Assembly: GCF_001904655.1 (NCBI RefSeq)
Contig: NZ_MRCC01000014.1
Coordinates: 62,001 to 126,000 of the forward strand
Direction of reading: 5' to 3'
Length of the DNA: 64,000 nucleotides
From: Chroogloeocystis siderophila 5.2 s.c.1
GTDB lineage: Bacteria; Cyanobacteriota; Cyanobacteriia; Cyanobacteriales; Chroococcidiopsidaceae
Position numbers and translations under genes: made by a program. The notes under the pieces are model-generated. The model was not told where the DNA came from. It saw only the letters and a program-made list of their open reading frames with translations, and did no database searches. Below, piece after piece: positions 18,797-27,726 of this stretch (positions are counted from its first letter, which is position 1; each line of letters starts with the position of its first letter).

Positions 18797-20797
18797 ATGA
18801 CCTACTCCCCCTCACAGCGGCGTGCCCTGATCGTCAAAAATGACTTTTCTCCTTTCGGCAATAAGGTGATTGAGTCGGGGTATGTCAGCAATGAACAGAT
18901 GCAGCAAGCTCTGAGCGAAAGTCGTAAATCAAAAAGACCTATTATTGAAGTTTTAGAATCGCTGACTGGACGTCAACTATCACCCGACTTACTAAGATTT
19001 TACAAAAAACAGCAACTTTTTGAACTCAAAATTGTTTACGGAGTTGAATTTATCGACCCTGAGATTAATCAAATCGCTACCAATCAAGTTGCGAATTTAA
19101 TCGACACGCTGATTCCGGTGGATATTTGCCGCCGTTTTCAATTAATTCCTTTATCGCAAACTGCTGATCCTCCTTCAGTGTTAGTTGCGATGGTCGATCC
19201 TGACCATCTTGAAGCGCAGGATAATTTGACTCGAATTCTCCGTCCCAAAAGTTTAGGATGGCAACGCATCGGCATTACACAAGAAGACTTTCAACAGTTG
19301 CTGGCAAAATACCTCGATGCCCAAGTCGAACAGCAAAAACAGCGAGAAATTCAAAAATCAGTTGATGTTCAATCGGAAATCGAAGGTTTAGAAGGCTTTG
19401 ATTTACAAAATGCTAACGATGAGATAGAAGCCGATTTAGGCGCAGCGATTCAAAATGCTGAAGCAGCACCTGTCATTGCTTTAGTCAATAAAATTCTAGT
19501 TAAGGCGCTGCAAGAAAAAGTTTCAGACATTCACATCGAACCGCAAGAAGAACATCTCCGAATTCGCTTTCGCAAGGATGGCGTTTTACGTCAAGCGTTC
19601 GAGCCATTACCTAAGAAAATTGTTGCTGCGGTTGTCGCGCGTTTTAAAATTATTTCAGACTTGGACATCGCTGAACGAAGGATGCCCCAAGATGGACGAA
19701 TTCGGCGCGTATTTGAAGGACGTAAAGTAGACTTTCGCGTTAGTACGCTACCGAGTCGTTACGGTGAGAAGGTTGTCTTACGAATTTTAGATAACTCAGC
19801 AACTCAACTTGGTTTAGATAAGCTGATCAGCGATGAAGAAAGTTTACAGATCGTCCGTGAAATGGCAAGTCGTCCGTTTGGATTGCTGTTAGTCACAGGG
19901 CCAACAGGTTCGGGAAAATCAACAACTTTGTATTCGATCTTGGCAGAACGTAACGAACCAGGAGTCAATATTAGTACTGCGGAAGATCCAATTGAGTATT
20001 CGTTACCAGGGATTACTCAGGTACAAGTCATTCGCGATAAAGGGATGGATTTTGCCTCGATTTTGCGGTCATTTTTGCGGCAAGATCCTGATGTGATTCT
20101 TGTCGGCGAGACGCGCGATCGCGAAACCGCTAAAACCGCAATTGAAGCCGCACTGACAGGACACTTAGTATTGACAACACTTCATACAAATGATGCCGCA
20201 GGTGCGATCGCTCGCCTAGATGAAATGGGTGTTGAGCCTTTTATGGTATCAGGAGCCTTACTCGGTGTTGTTGCTCAGCGTTTGGTGAGGCGTGTCTGTT
20301 CAACATGTCGTATTCCCTATACGCCTTCTTCTACCGAATTAGCGCGCTTTGGCTTAACAAGTTCGCAAGACAGCGGTGTCACTTTTTATAAAGCGAAAAC
20401 TTTACAGCCTGAAGAAGTCGCAATTGCGAAGAGTCAAGGTGAACTTTGTCCTGACTGTAACGGCGTTGGTTACAAAGGACGTTGTGGAGTGTATGAAGTG
20501 ATGCGGATTAATCAACGGCTGCAAACTTTAATTACCGAAGGCGCACCCACCGAACGCATCAAAGAAGTCGCGGTGGAAGATGGGATGAAAACTTTGCTAT
20601 CTTACAGCCTTGACCTTGTGCGGCGAGGTTTGACCACGCTCGAAGAAGTTGAACGCGTTACCTTTACAGATTCTGGTTTAGAAGCAGAACTCAAAGCCAA
20701 ACGCAAGAGTTCTTTAGAATGTCGCACTTGTAGCGCAGAGTTACAACCAGAGTGGCTAGAATGTCCCTACTGCATGACGCCACGTTTTCAAGATTGA
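18797..20797 (+). CDS. pilB: Type IV pilus assembly ATPase PilB
   Basis: 666 residues, the extension motor of type IV pili (GspE/PulE/PilB family). An N-terminal MshEN-like domain (about 20-170) precedes the motor. The motor has Walker A GPTGSGKST, the Asp box, Walker B (DPDVILVGETRD) and the His box. A zinc tetracysteine motif, CSTC...CPDC, is followed by GYKGRCGVYEVM. The C-terminus adds a second small zinc ribbon (CRTC, CPYC) seen in many cyanobacterial PilB. ATG 18797 is chosen; the out-of-frame ATG four bases earlier belongs to a shadow ORF. pilT follows after 43 bases. The divergent partner is grpE. Confidence 0.96.
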   Translation: MTYSPSQRRALIVKNDFSPFGNKVIESGYVSNEQMQQALSESRKSKRPIIEVLESLTGRQLSPDLLRFYKKQQLFELKIVYGVEFIDPEINQIATNQVANLIDTLIPVDICRRFQLIPLSQTADPPSVLVAMVDPDHLEAQDNLTRILRPKSLGWQRIGITQEDFQQLLAKYLDAQVEQQKQREIQKSVDVQSEIEGLEGFDLQNANDEIEADLGAAIQNAEAAPVIALVNKILVKALQEKVSDIHIEPQEEHLRIRFRKDGVLRQAFEPLPKKIVAAVVARFKIISDLDIAERRMPQDGRIRRVFEGRKVDFRVSTLPSRYGEKVVLRILDNSATQLGLDKLISDEESLQIVREMASRPFGLLLVTGPTGSGKSTTLYSILAERNEPGVNISTAEDPIEYSLPGITQVQVIRDKGMDFASILRSFLRQDPDVILVGETRDRETAKTAIEAALTGHLVLTTLHTNDAAGAIARLDEMGVEPFMVSGALLGVVAQRLVRRVCSTCRIPYTPSSTELARFGLTSSQDSGVTFYKAKTLQPEEVAIAKSQGELCPDCNGVGYKGRCGVYEVMRINQRLQTLITEGAPTERIKEVAVEDGMKTLLSYSLDLVRRGLTTLEEVERVTFTDSGLEAELKAKRKSSLECRTCSAELQPEWLECPYCMTPRFQD

Positions 20798-20840
20798 AGA
20801 GCAATTTAGTCAACGACTCAAGAATTAGGAGATCAATACG

Positions 20841-21977
20841 ATGGATTACATGATTGAAGACCTTATGGAGCAAGTTATTGCTTGTGGTGGCTCCGATTTA
20901 CACATTTCTACTGGTTTACCTCCTTATATCCGTATCAGTGGCAAGTTGACTCCTACAGAGTACGAACCGTTAACGGCGGAACAATGCCAGCGGTTGATTT
21001 TTGCGATGTTAAATAATACACAGCGCAAGCACCTTGAGCAAAACTGGGAACTTGATTGCTCTTATGGAGTGCGAGGCTTAGCACGTTTTCGTGTCAATGT
21101 TTACAAAGATCGCGGCACTTACGCAGCGTGTTTGCGGGCACTTTCTTCCCAAATTCCCAGTATGGATGCGTTGAAGCTACCAGATATTGTGCGGGAAGTT
21201 TCTGAAAAGCCAAGGGGATTAGTTTTAGTTACAGGTCCAACAGGTTCTGGGAAGTCAACAACGTTAGCGTCAATGATTAACAACATCAATATGACGCGAT
21301 CAGAACACATCTTAACGATTGAAGACCCGATTGAATTCGTTTACGAACCAATTCAAAGCTTAATTCATCAACGTCAAATTGGAGAAGATACCAAAAGTTT
21401 TGCTAATGCTTTGAGAGCAGCATTACGTGAAGATCCTGATGTGATTCTTGTTGGTGAAATGCGTGACTTAGAAACAATTTCGCTGGCGATTTCTGCAGCC
21501 GAAACAGGTCACTTGGTATTTGGTACATTGCATACAAGTTCCGCAGCGCAGACGGTTGACCGGATGGTGGATGTTTTTTCGCCTGAACAACAACAGCAAA
21601 TCCGCGTTCAGTTGTCTAACTCGCTCGTAGCTGTATTTAGTCAAACGCTGGTACCGCGCAAAAATCCTAAACCTGGTGAATTTGGTAGAGTCATGGCGCA
21701 AGAAATCATGATTGTGACTCCGGCGATCGCAAACTTAATTCGCGAAGGCAAAACCTCTCAAATCTACTCAGCAATTCAAACGGGTGGAAAACTAGGAATG
21801 CAAACACTAGAAAAAGTTCTTGCTGATTTGTATAAAGCCGGAACGATTTCTTTGGAAGCAGCAATGTCTAAAACCTCAAAACCTGATGAGTTACAGCGCC
21901 TGATTGGTGGTAATATACCCACAGCACAGACAATGGCAGCTAGATCCGCTTCGGGTAAACCTGTACTTGTAAATTAA
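20841..21977 (+). CDS. pilT: Type IV pilus retraction ATPase PilT
   Basis: 378 residues. PilT powers pilus retraction in twitching motility and DNA uptake. The N-terminal PAS-like domain (about 1-105) has GGSDLHIS; the RecA-like domain has Walker A GPTGSGKST, the Asp box, Walker B DPDVILVGEMRD and the AIRNLIRE-type retraction motif (seen as AIANLIREGKTSQI). AGGAG at 20827-20831 lies 9 bases before ATG 20841. The 43-base gap to pilB indicates one transcript. Confidence 0.96.
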   Translation: MDYMIEDLMEQVIACGGSDLHISTGLPPYIRISGKLTPTEYEPLTAEQCQRLIFAMLNNTQRKHLEQNWELDCSYGVRGLARFRVNVYKDRGTYAACLRALSSQIPSMDALKLPDIVREVSEKPRGLVLVTGPTGSGKSTTLASMINNINMTRSEHILTIEDPIEFVYEPIQSLIHQRQIGEDTKSFANALRAALREDPDVILVGEMRDLETISLAISAAETGHLVFGTLHTSSAAQTVDRMVDVFSPEQQQQIRVQLSNSLVAVFSQTLVPRKNPKPGEFGRVMAQEIMIVTPAIANLIREGKTSQIYSAIQTGGKLGMQTLEKVLADLYKAGTISLEAAMSKTSKPDELQRLIGGNIPTAQTMAARSASGKPVLVN

Positions 21978-22000
21978 GTTTTTTCAGTAAATAATTGACG

Positions 22001-22085
22001 GCTAATAGTTCATTGATGAGTTTCTTTCAAAAGCTTATTATTCCTACTTTGTTTTGAGCTATTAGCTACTTTTTTAGAGATTATG
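22001..22085 (+). terminator. Long-loop inverted repeat plus T-run after pilT
   Basis: GCTAATAG (22001-22008) pairs perfectly with CTATTAGC (22069-22076), which is followed by TACTTTTTT. The 60-base loop is long for an intrinsic terminator, and GCTAATAG/CTATTAGC words are common spacer repeats, so this may be a repeat and not a terminator. It falls in the 272-base gap before pilC. Confidence 0.35.
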
Positions 22086-22249
22086 TGGAGTGTACAACCA
22101 ATTACCTAAGCTGAGTATATTATAGTAATTAAGGTATTTCAGCTACATTATTGAGTTTTAAGTTAATAAATCAGTAAAAGTTCTCTACTTGTTGAATTAA
22201 ATATCTTTACTTTTATTATTCATTGTATAGAATTCTGTCAAAATAAGTT

Positions 22250-23473
22250 ATGCCTACCTATGTTGCTAGCGTCAGAGACTCGAAAGGACAACTTAGAAAA
22301 GAGAAGGTTACGGCAAACTCTCCAAGTGAGGCGCGTTCGAGTTTAAGAAACCAAGGTTTATTTATTCAAGAAATCAAACAATCTTCAGAATTAGACCTGA
22401 GCAAAATTGACTTCCAAAAAATAACATTAATCTTATCAAAAGTTTCAGTTAAAGACAAAGCAGTATTTTCACGACAATTTTCCGCATTAGTAAATGCTGG
22501 AGTAGCAATCGTCAGAAGCTTGAGTGTATTAGCAGAGCAGTGTTCTAATCCTAAACTCAAAAAAGCTTTATTAGAAATAAGCTCTGACGTGCAACAAGGT
22601 GTCAACCTTTCTGAAGCAATGCGCAAGCATCCCGATTGCTTCGATAACTTATATGTCAGTATGGTTCAAGCTGGGGAAGTCGGCGGCGTACTCGATGAAG
22701 TTTTAAATCGATTATCTAAGTTACTTGAGGATATAGCACGGCTACAAAATCAAATTAAATCAGCGTTAGCTTATCCTGTTGTTGTCGGTTTATTAGCACT
22801 TGCTATCTTTATTGGAATGACAGTTTTTCTAATTCCAATTTTTGCGAATATTTTTAAAGATTTAGGAACAGAACTACCAGCATTGACACAATTTATGTTA
22901 GGTATTAGTGCCTTCATTCAAGGCTTTTGGTGGATGATTCCCATCATAATTGTTGCGTTTGGCTTTGCTTACCGTAATTACTATAAAACTCGAATTGGCA
23001 GAGAAACCATTGATCGTCTTTCTTTAAAAATGCCGCTATTTGGTGATTTGATTCAAAAATCAGCAGTTGCACGTTTTAGCCGTACTTTTGGTGCTTTGAC
23101 GCGTTCGGGAGTCCCCATTTTGACTGCTTTGGAAATTGTAAGGGATACAGCCGGAAACCAAGTCATTGCGAATGCGGTAGATGCATCGCGACAAGATATT
23201 CAACAAGGGGGAATGATTAGTATTGCTTTGCAAAAAGAGCGAGTCTTTCCACCTATGGCAATTCAAATGATTAGTATTGGCGAGGAAACCGGAGAACTCG
23301 ATCAAATGCTGATGAAAGTTGCGGATTTTTATGAAGATGAAGTCGAGCAAGCAGTCAAAGCATTGACGAGTATTTTAGAACCTTTAATGATTGTTGTTCT
23401 GGGTGGGATGGTTGGCTTAATTTTGCTTTCTATGTATCTACCTATGTTTAAGGTGTTTGAAAGTTTAGGTTAG
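22250..23473 (+). CDS. pilC: Type IV pilus inner-membrane platform protein PilC
   Basis: 407 residues, normal for PilC/GspF. Two T2SSF domains are separated by membrane helices: cytoplasmic domain 1 about 70-175, membrane segments about 175-200 and 220-240, domain 2 about 270-375 and a final helix at about 378-400 (PLMIVVLGGMVGLILLSMYLPMF). It transmits rotary motion of PilB/PilT to the pilin bundle. It completes the pilB-pilT-pilC set, but 272 bases separate it from pilT, so it may have its own promoter. Confidence 0.95.
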   Translation: MPTYVASVRDSKGQLRKEKVTANSPSEARSSLRNQGLFIQEIKQSSELDLSKIDFQKITLILSKVSVKDKAVFSRQFSALVNAGVAIVRSLSVLAEQCSNPKLKKALLEISSDVQQGVNLSEAMRKHPDCFDNLYVSMVQAGEVGGVLDEVLNRLSKLLEDIARLQNQIKSALAYPVVVGLLALAIFIGMTVFLIPIFANIFKDLGTELPALTQFMLGISAFIQGFWWMIPIIIVAFGFAYRNYYKTRIGRETIDRLSLKMPLFGDLIQKSAVARFSRTFGALTRSGVPILTALEIVRDTAGNQVIANAVDASRQDIQQGGMISIALQKERVFPPMAIQMISIGEETGELDQMLMKVADFYEDEVEQAVKALTSILEPLMIVVLGGMVGLILLSMYLPMFKVFESLG

Positions 23474-23522
23474 ATCTACAGAAAATGCAAAAAATTAGCT
23501 TCTCAAGTTTTTCGCACTCATT

Positions 23523-24080
23523 ATGACTATTAAACAAGTTCAATACGAAAGTTGCTTAGCAGAATATGCAAACACTACTGGTGCGATCGCGCTACTAAAG
23601 CAGTATAGATTTTACTTAGAAATGCTTCCTAGCTTGCGACGTGCTGACGAGAGTGTTATCACAATTCCTTTACCAGTGGTGCGGCTTCGTCAGAGTAAGT
23701 ATAACCATAGTGAGCTAACAGCAACTGCAACACAACTTTCCTGTGATGTTGCTATTTTAATGTGCGATCCTGAGTGGAAAATTAAAACTGGGGTCGAAAT
23801 TATAATATTTATTCATCGTCCTAACGAAGACTTTTCTGATTTACTCAAACGCTGGCGGCAAACGCAAGTTTTACTAGATAAAGATTATGAATGGCTTTTA
23901 CCATCTTCATATCAACATATTTTGAATGAAGGGGCTAATAAACTTTATCCTTTATTTGTTGTTTTTGATGAGACTTCAGAACGCATTAAGCTAGGGCTAC
24001 AAGGAGCAAGTTTACCATTTGTTAATGAAACACTTTCTAGAGGAAACGAGGAAGATGCAGTAGAAAGCTTATCTTCATGA
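23523..24080 (+). CDS. Unknown protein downstream of pilC
   Basis: 185 residues from ATG 23523, 49 bases after pilC on the same strand. No signal peptide or membrane segment. The fold looks mixed alpha/beta: an N-terminal helical part (about 1-45), a beta-rich middle (CDVAILMCDPEWKIKTGVEIIIFIHR at about 75-100), a helix with LLKRWRQTQVLLDKDYEWLL, and a C-terminal strand pair. Codon use and length match neighbours, so it looks real. I do not recognise the family. Its place after pilC makes a pilus-linked or regulatory role possible, by position only. Confidence 0.65.
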   Translation: MTIKQVQYESCLAEYANTTGAIALLKQYRFYLEMLPSLRRADESVITIPLPVVRLRQSKYNHSELTATATQLSCDVAILMCDPEWKIKTGVEIIIFIHRPNEDFSDLLKRWRQTQVLLDKDYEWLLPSSYQHILNEGANKLYPLFVVFDETSERIKLGLQGASLPFVNETLSRGNEEDAVESLSS

Positions 24081-24689
24081 AAATTACTCGTTTAAGGATA
24101 AACAAAGTTTAGGAGTAAGCACCACTTTTAATTTAATGAATCAAAGCGCTTGATAGATATGATATTGAATCCGGTTGATTAGTAATGAGAAAAATGGTGA
24201 ATAGTCACTACTCACTAACCACTCATCTGGCTATTTAAGCGGAGATAATATGATTTATTGAGCCGACTGTACTTAGTAGGATGAAAATACCTGTACCACT
24301 TGAGTTTCTGACGACGCTATTATTACATGAAGTTCCATCAGCACTGTAAGATCTGATTCATTCGCAATAAGAAAGGATTTTATCAAAGAGGTCTCTTAGC
24401 TATGAGACTTATACAGCAACCTCTTTAGTTACTTTGTCGCCCCCTCAAGGAGCAGAGGAGAAATTAATCGTAGTTCTCATTATAGTGAAACAGTCCCCAT
24501 GCATTGCGGGACTTCCGAGCCAGTTCTGCTTCAAAGTCCCCCAAATATGGGAATTTAGGGGGCAAAAAGCTTGGAGCGAAGCTAGTCTAAACTTGTGTGT
24601 ACACTGTGTAGCCTTACCCAAGGAAAGGTTGGGAGGGGTATACCGATGATGTGTAGCTACTAAAAAGGGTATTAGTATAAAACAGTATT
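24081..24689. other. Repeat-rich spacer between the pil cluster and the sugar operon
   Basis: 609 bases. Around 24492-24513 AGTCCC and GGGACT form a short hairpin; at 24538-24562 CCCCCAAAT pairs with ATTTAGGGGG; near 24613-24640 CCTTACCC and GGTTGGGAGGGG form a third potential stem. These are palindromic repeat words of the kind spread through cyanobacterial spacers. Small ORFs on both strands here are by-products of the repeats. The spacer lies between convergent transcription units, so the structures may also serve as terminators. Confidence 0.5.
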
Positions 24690-27600
24690 TCAACTAAGGT
24701 GCTGATTGAGTTTAGATAAAATACCTGCCCAAGTGATATCAGCGAAATTCGGTAACACGACATGAGCGTTTCCGACGCGTTCTACAGGACCTAAACCTAC
24801 TGACCACATTCCGGCGGCTAGGGCTGCTTCAATGCCTGCGGTGGCGTCTTCAAACACAACACATGCAGCGGGAGGAAGCTTGAGTTGATTCGCGGCGTAG
24901 AGAAAGAGATCAGGAGCAGGTTTAGGGCGCTCTACACTATATCCATCGGCGATCGCATCAACTAATTCGGTAATGTTTAATTTTTCAATGACAGTACGCG
25001 CGTTTTTACTTGCCGATGCAATCGCAATTTTTATTTGTTGTTGGCGAAGTTCAGTAAGGAGCGATCGCACGCCTGGTAGTAAGTCACTGGGTGACATTGA
25101 CTCGATGAATTCTTGATAGTAGCGATTTTTGCGTTCCATCATTTCTTCGAGTTGGGCTGCGCTATATGTGCGATCGCCGACAATTTTGAGCAGCGACTCG
25201 CGGCGAGAGATTCCACGTAATGCTTCGTTTGCTTGGCGATCGAAGGGTAACTCTTCTTCGTCGGCTAAACGCTGCCAAGCGCGGTAATGATACTCTGCAG
25301 TATCAGTTAATACGCCATCGAGGTCGAAAATTGCGCCGCGCAGGTTGATAGTGGGAGAAGCTTCGTCCATTTCTGGTGATGGGGATGGGTGGTACGAATT
25401 CATTTCAGATGCTGAATGAGTGATCTCAAAGGGATGCCACTTGCCGCGCCAATGTAGCTTAAACGCAAGTCGCGTCCAATGTGGGGGAAGGTGGGGGGTA
25501 GCAATTGGCTGATTATCTTGGAAACGAATTCCTGCAAAGCCAAAAACAATCGCTTGCCACGCGCCTCCAGCACAAGCGCCATGAATACCTTCGGCAGTAT
25601 TCCCGCGCGTGTTTTCTAAGTCCACCAATGCGGCTTGCAAAAAGTGTTTGTACGCGGTTTGACTATCACCTAAATCGGCTGCTAAGATTGCATGAATCGC
25701 AGGTCCAAGCGACGAGCCATACGTGATATCGGTTCGCGGAGCGTAATAATCCCAATTGGTTTTTAAACTCTCAGGATTGTAAGGAAACTCCTGTAATTGC
25801 CGCATTAAGTACAGCAACATTAAAACATCCGGCTGTTTCAAAACTTGTCGTTTATTTGCCCCATCAATGCCCAGAATTGTTTGCATTGATTTGGTGCGGG
25901 GTTCGTAGTCTTGTAAGTTAATATCTTCTAAGTTGCAGAAGCCTTCAAACTGCTCGATGAAACCTGTTTCTGAGTGATACGGAACCCAAAGGTGATTCGC
26001 AATATCTTGCCAGCGTTGCCGACGTTCAGGCGTGATTTCGAGTTTTTGGGCGAGTGCGGCGGCTTGTTCGGGAAACGTGTGCTCCAACCACGCGTAGACA
26101 GCGATCGCTTTTTCTAAATGCCACTGCGTCATGCGGTTGGTGAAGGCATTATTGTTCACGTGATGCTCGTGATATTCATCCGCGCCGATTACTTCGCGCA
26201 GTTCGTAGCGTTCAAATTGGCTGTTCCACTCTACCCGACTCATCCAAAATACAGCAGTATCTAGAATGATTTCGGCACCATAATCGCGCATCCAAAGATC
26301 GTCGCCTGTCGCTTGCCAGTAATTCCAAATCGCATAAGCAATATCGGCACTGATGTGAATTTCGCGATCGCGGCACCAAATACGAATATCGCTCGCATAC
26401 GGGTCGGAAGGTAGTGCCCAGCGGGGTGTGACTTCATCGCCTGTGTCGGCACTTTCCCAAGCGTACATTGCACCTTTGTAGCCGTAACTACGGGCTTTGC
26501 GCCGCGCCCCTTCTAAGGTGTGATAGCGGTAGGTGAGTAGACGGCGCGCTAATTCTGGCTGTGTGAAAGTAAATAGCGGCAGAATAAAAATTTCAGTATC
26601 CCAAAAAATGTGACCCCGATAGCCAAAACCAGATAACGTTTTTGCGGGAATACTCGCTTGTTGGTGATGCCAGGGAGCGCTAATAAGTAATTGAAACATA
26701 CTATAGCGAATCGCTAACTGCGCTCGAATATCGCCTTCAACAATGACATCACTTGTGTGCCAAGCTGATTTCCATGCTTGTTTGTGCTGTTCCCAACATT
26801 CTGGATAACTCGGCAATGTTACTAATTTACTCTGCGCTGCCTTGAGGGGATATTCGATGTCTTGTGAAGTATAAACTGTAACTATCTTTTCTACTAACAC
26901 CGTTTGTCCTATTGCAGCTTGATACGATGTAGTAAGCGTGGGATAGCCTGGTGCGCTTTCACGTTGAAATGTCGCGGCTACGCCCTGAATGATTAATTTG
27001 GCTGCCATCCCCAATTCAATTTGAGATTGACGAGTACGCGCCGCTAGCCAAATTGCAGGTTCGAGTTGCAGATCTTCGGTGAAATTTGTTTCCGTTTGGT
27101 CTTGAGTTAACAAATCCCAATGATTAAAACCCTGGTTTTCTGCGTAGCCATTGATACTTGCGTGAACAGCGATCGCGCCTTCCCAATCGATGGGTGTAAT
27201 CAAACAGCGCAATCCTAAAACATGAGGATCGGCTAAACTGGCGAACCGTTCAAATTGGATATCGAGCGTTTTACCGCTGGGGCTACGCCAGCGAATTGAC
27301 CGCCGCAGCAACCCGTAACGCAAATCAAGTCGGCGCTCGTAGGATAACACCTCGCCTTGGTCGAGGCTAAATCGCTCGCTACGTCGAGGATCGCCATTGA
27401 GTGTAATCGTTAATGGCAGCCAGTCAGGACAATTCACGAGTTCAGTGTACATCACGGGAACCGCGTCATAAACACCCTGAATCAATGTCACAGGCATCGC
27501 CCGCGGGTAGCCTTCTTCAAAACTGCCACGCGTTCCCAAGTAGCCGTTACCAATCGTGAATACGGTTTCTCGCGCATGAAGTTGGTTCGGGTCGAAACCT

Positions 27601-27707
27601 CTTTCAATGAGAACCCAGTCGGTATACAGCAGGTTGTTGGTTTGTGAGGATACCGGTGCTTGAGTGCTAGTAGTTTCCCCTAGAAATTGACTGACCGCCT
27701 GACTCAT
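24690..27707 (-). CDS. Bifunctional GH65 disaccharide phosphorylase / beta-phosphoglucomutase fusion
   Basis: 1005 residues with two enzymes in one chain. Residues about 1-765 are a glycoside hydrolase family 65 phosphorylase: N-terminal super-beta-sandwich, then an (alpha/alpha)6 barrel with WESADTGDE and the general-acid Glu in GADEYHEHHVNNNAFTNR, and a C-terminal GAIHGACAGGAWQ-type region. Residues about 775-1005 are a HAD beta-phosphoglucomutase: FDLDGVLTDTAEYH (nucleophile Asp), the S/T motif IASASKN and the KPAPD..VVFEDATAGIEAA end. GH65 phosphorylase releases beta-glucose-1-phosphate, which the second domain would turn into glucose-6-phosphate. Which disaccharide is used (maltose, trehalose, kojibiose, nigerose) cannot be read here. 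It follows the sucrose synthase gene by 19 bases. Confidence 0.9.
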   Translation of the reverse strand: MSQAVSQFLGETTSTQAPVSSQTNNLLYTDWVLIERGFDPNQLHARETVFTIGNGYLGTRGSFEEGYPRAMPVTLIQGVYDAVPVMYTELVNCPDWLPLTITLNGDPRRSERFSLDQGEVLSYERRLDLRYGLLRRSIRWRSPSGKTLDIQFERFASLADPHVLGLRCLITPIDWEGAIAVHASINGYAENQGFNHWDLLTQDQTETNFTEDLQLEPAIWLAARTRQSQIELGMAAKLIIQGVAATFQRESAPGYPTLTTSYQAAIGQTVLVEKIVTVYTSQDIEYPLKAAQSKLVTLPSYPECWEQHKQAWKSAWHTSDVIVEGDIRAQLAIRYSMFQLLISAPWHHQQASIPAKTLSGFGYRGHIFWDTEIFILPLFTFTQPELARRLLTYRYHTLEGARRKARSYGYKGAMYAWESADTGDEVTPRWALPSDPYASDIRIWCRDREIHISADIAYAIWNYWQATGDDLWMRDYGAEIILDTAVFWMSRVEWNSQFERYELREVIGADEYHEHHVNNNAFTNRMTQWHLEKAIAVYAWLEHTFPEQAAALAQKLEITPERRQRWQDIANHLWVPYHSETGFIEQFEGFCNLEDINLQDYEPRTKSMQTILGIDGANKRQVLKQPDVLMLLYLMRQLQEFPYNPESLKTNWDYYAPRTDITYGSSLGPAIHAILAADLGDSQTAYKHFLQAALVDLENTRGNTAEGIHGACAGGAWQAIVFGFAGIRFQDNQPIATPHLPPHWTRLAFKLHWRGKWHPFEITHSASEMNSYHPSPSPEMDEASPTINLRGAIFDLDGVLTDTAEYHYRAWQRLADEEELPFDRQANEALRGISRRESLLKIVGDRTYSAAQLEEMMERKNRYYQEFIESMSPSDLLPGVRSLLTELRQQQIKIAIASASKNARTVIEKLNITELVDAIADGYSVERPKPAPDLFLYAANQLKLPPAACVVFEDATAGIEAALAAGMWSVGLGPVERVGNAHVVLPNFADITWAGILSKLNQHLS

Positions 27708-27726
27708 TTTTTACTCCTCTGCCCGT

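Noticed and set aside
24434-24693. ORFs of 71 and 82 codons on both strands in the 24 kb spacer
   Set aside because: Both run through palindromic repeats, have low-complexity, non-protein-like sequence and no ribosome binding site.
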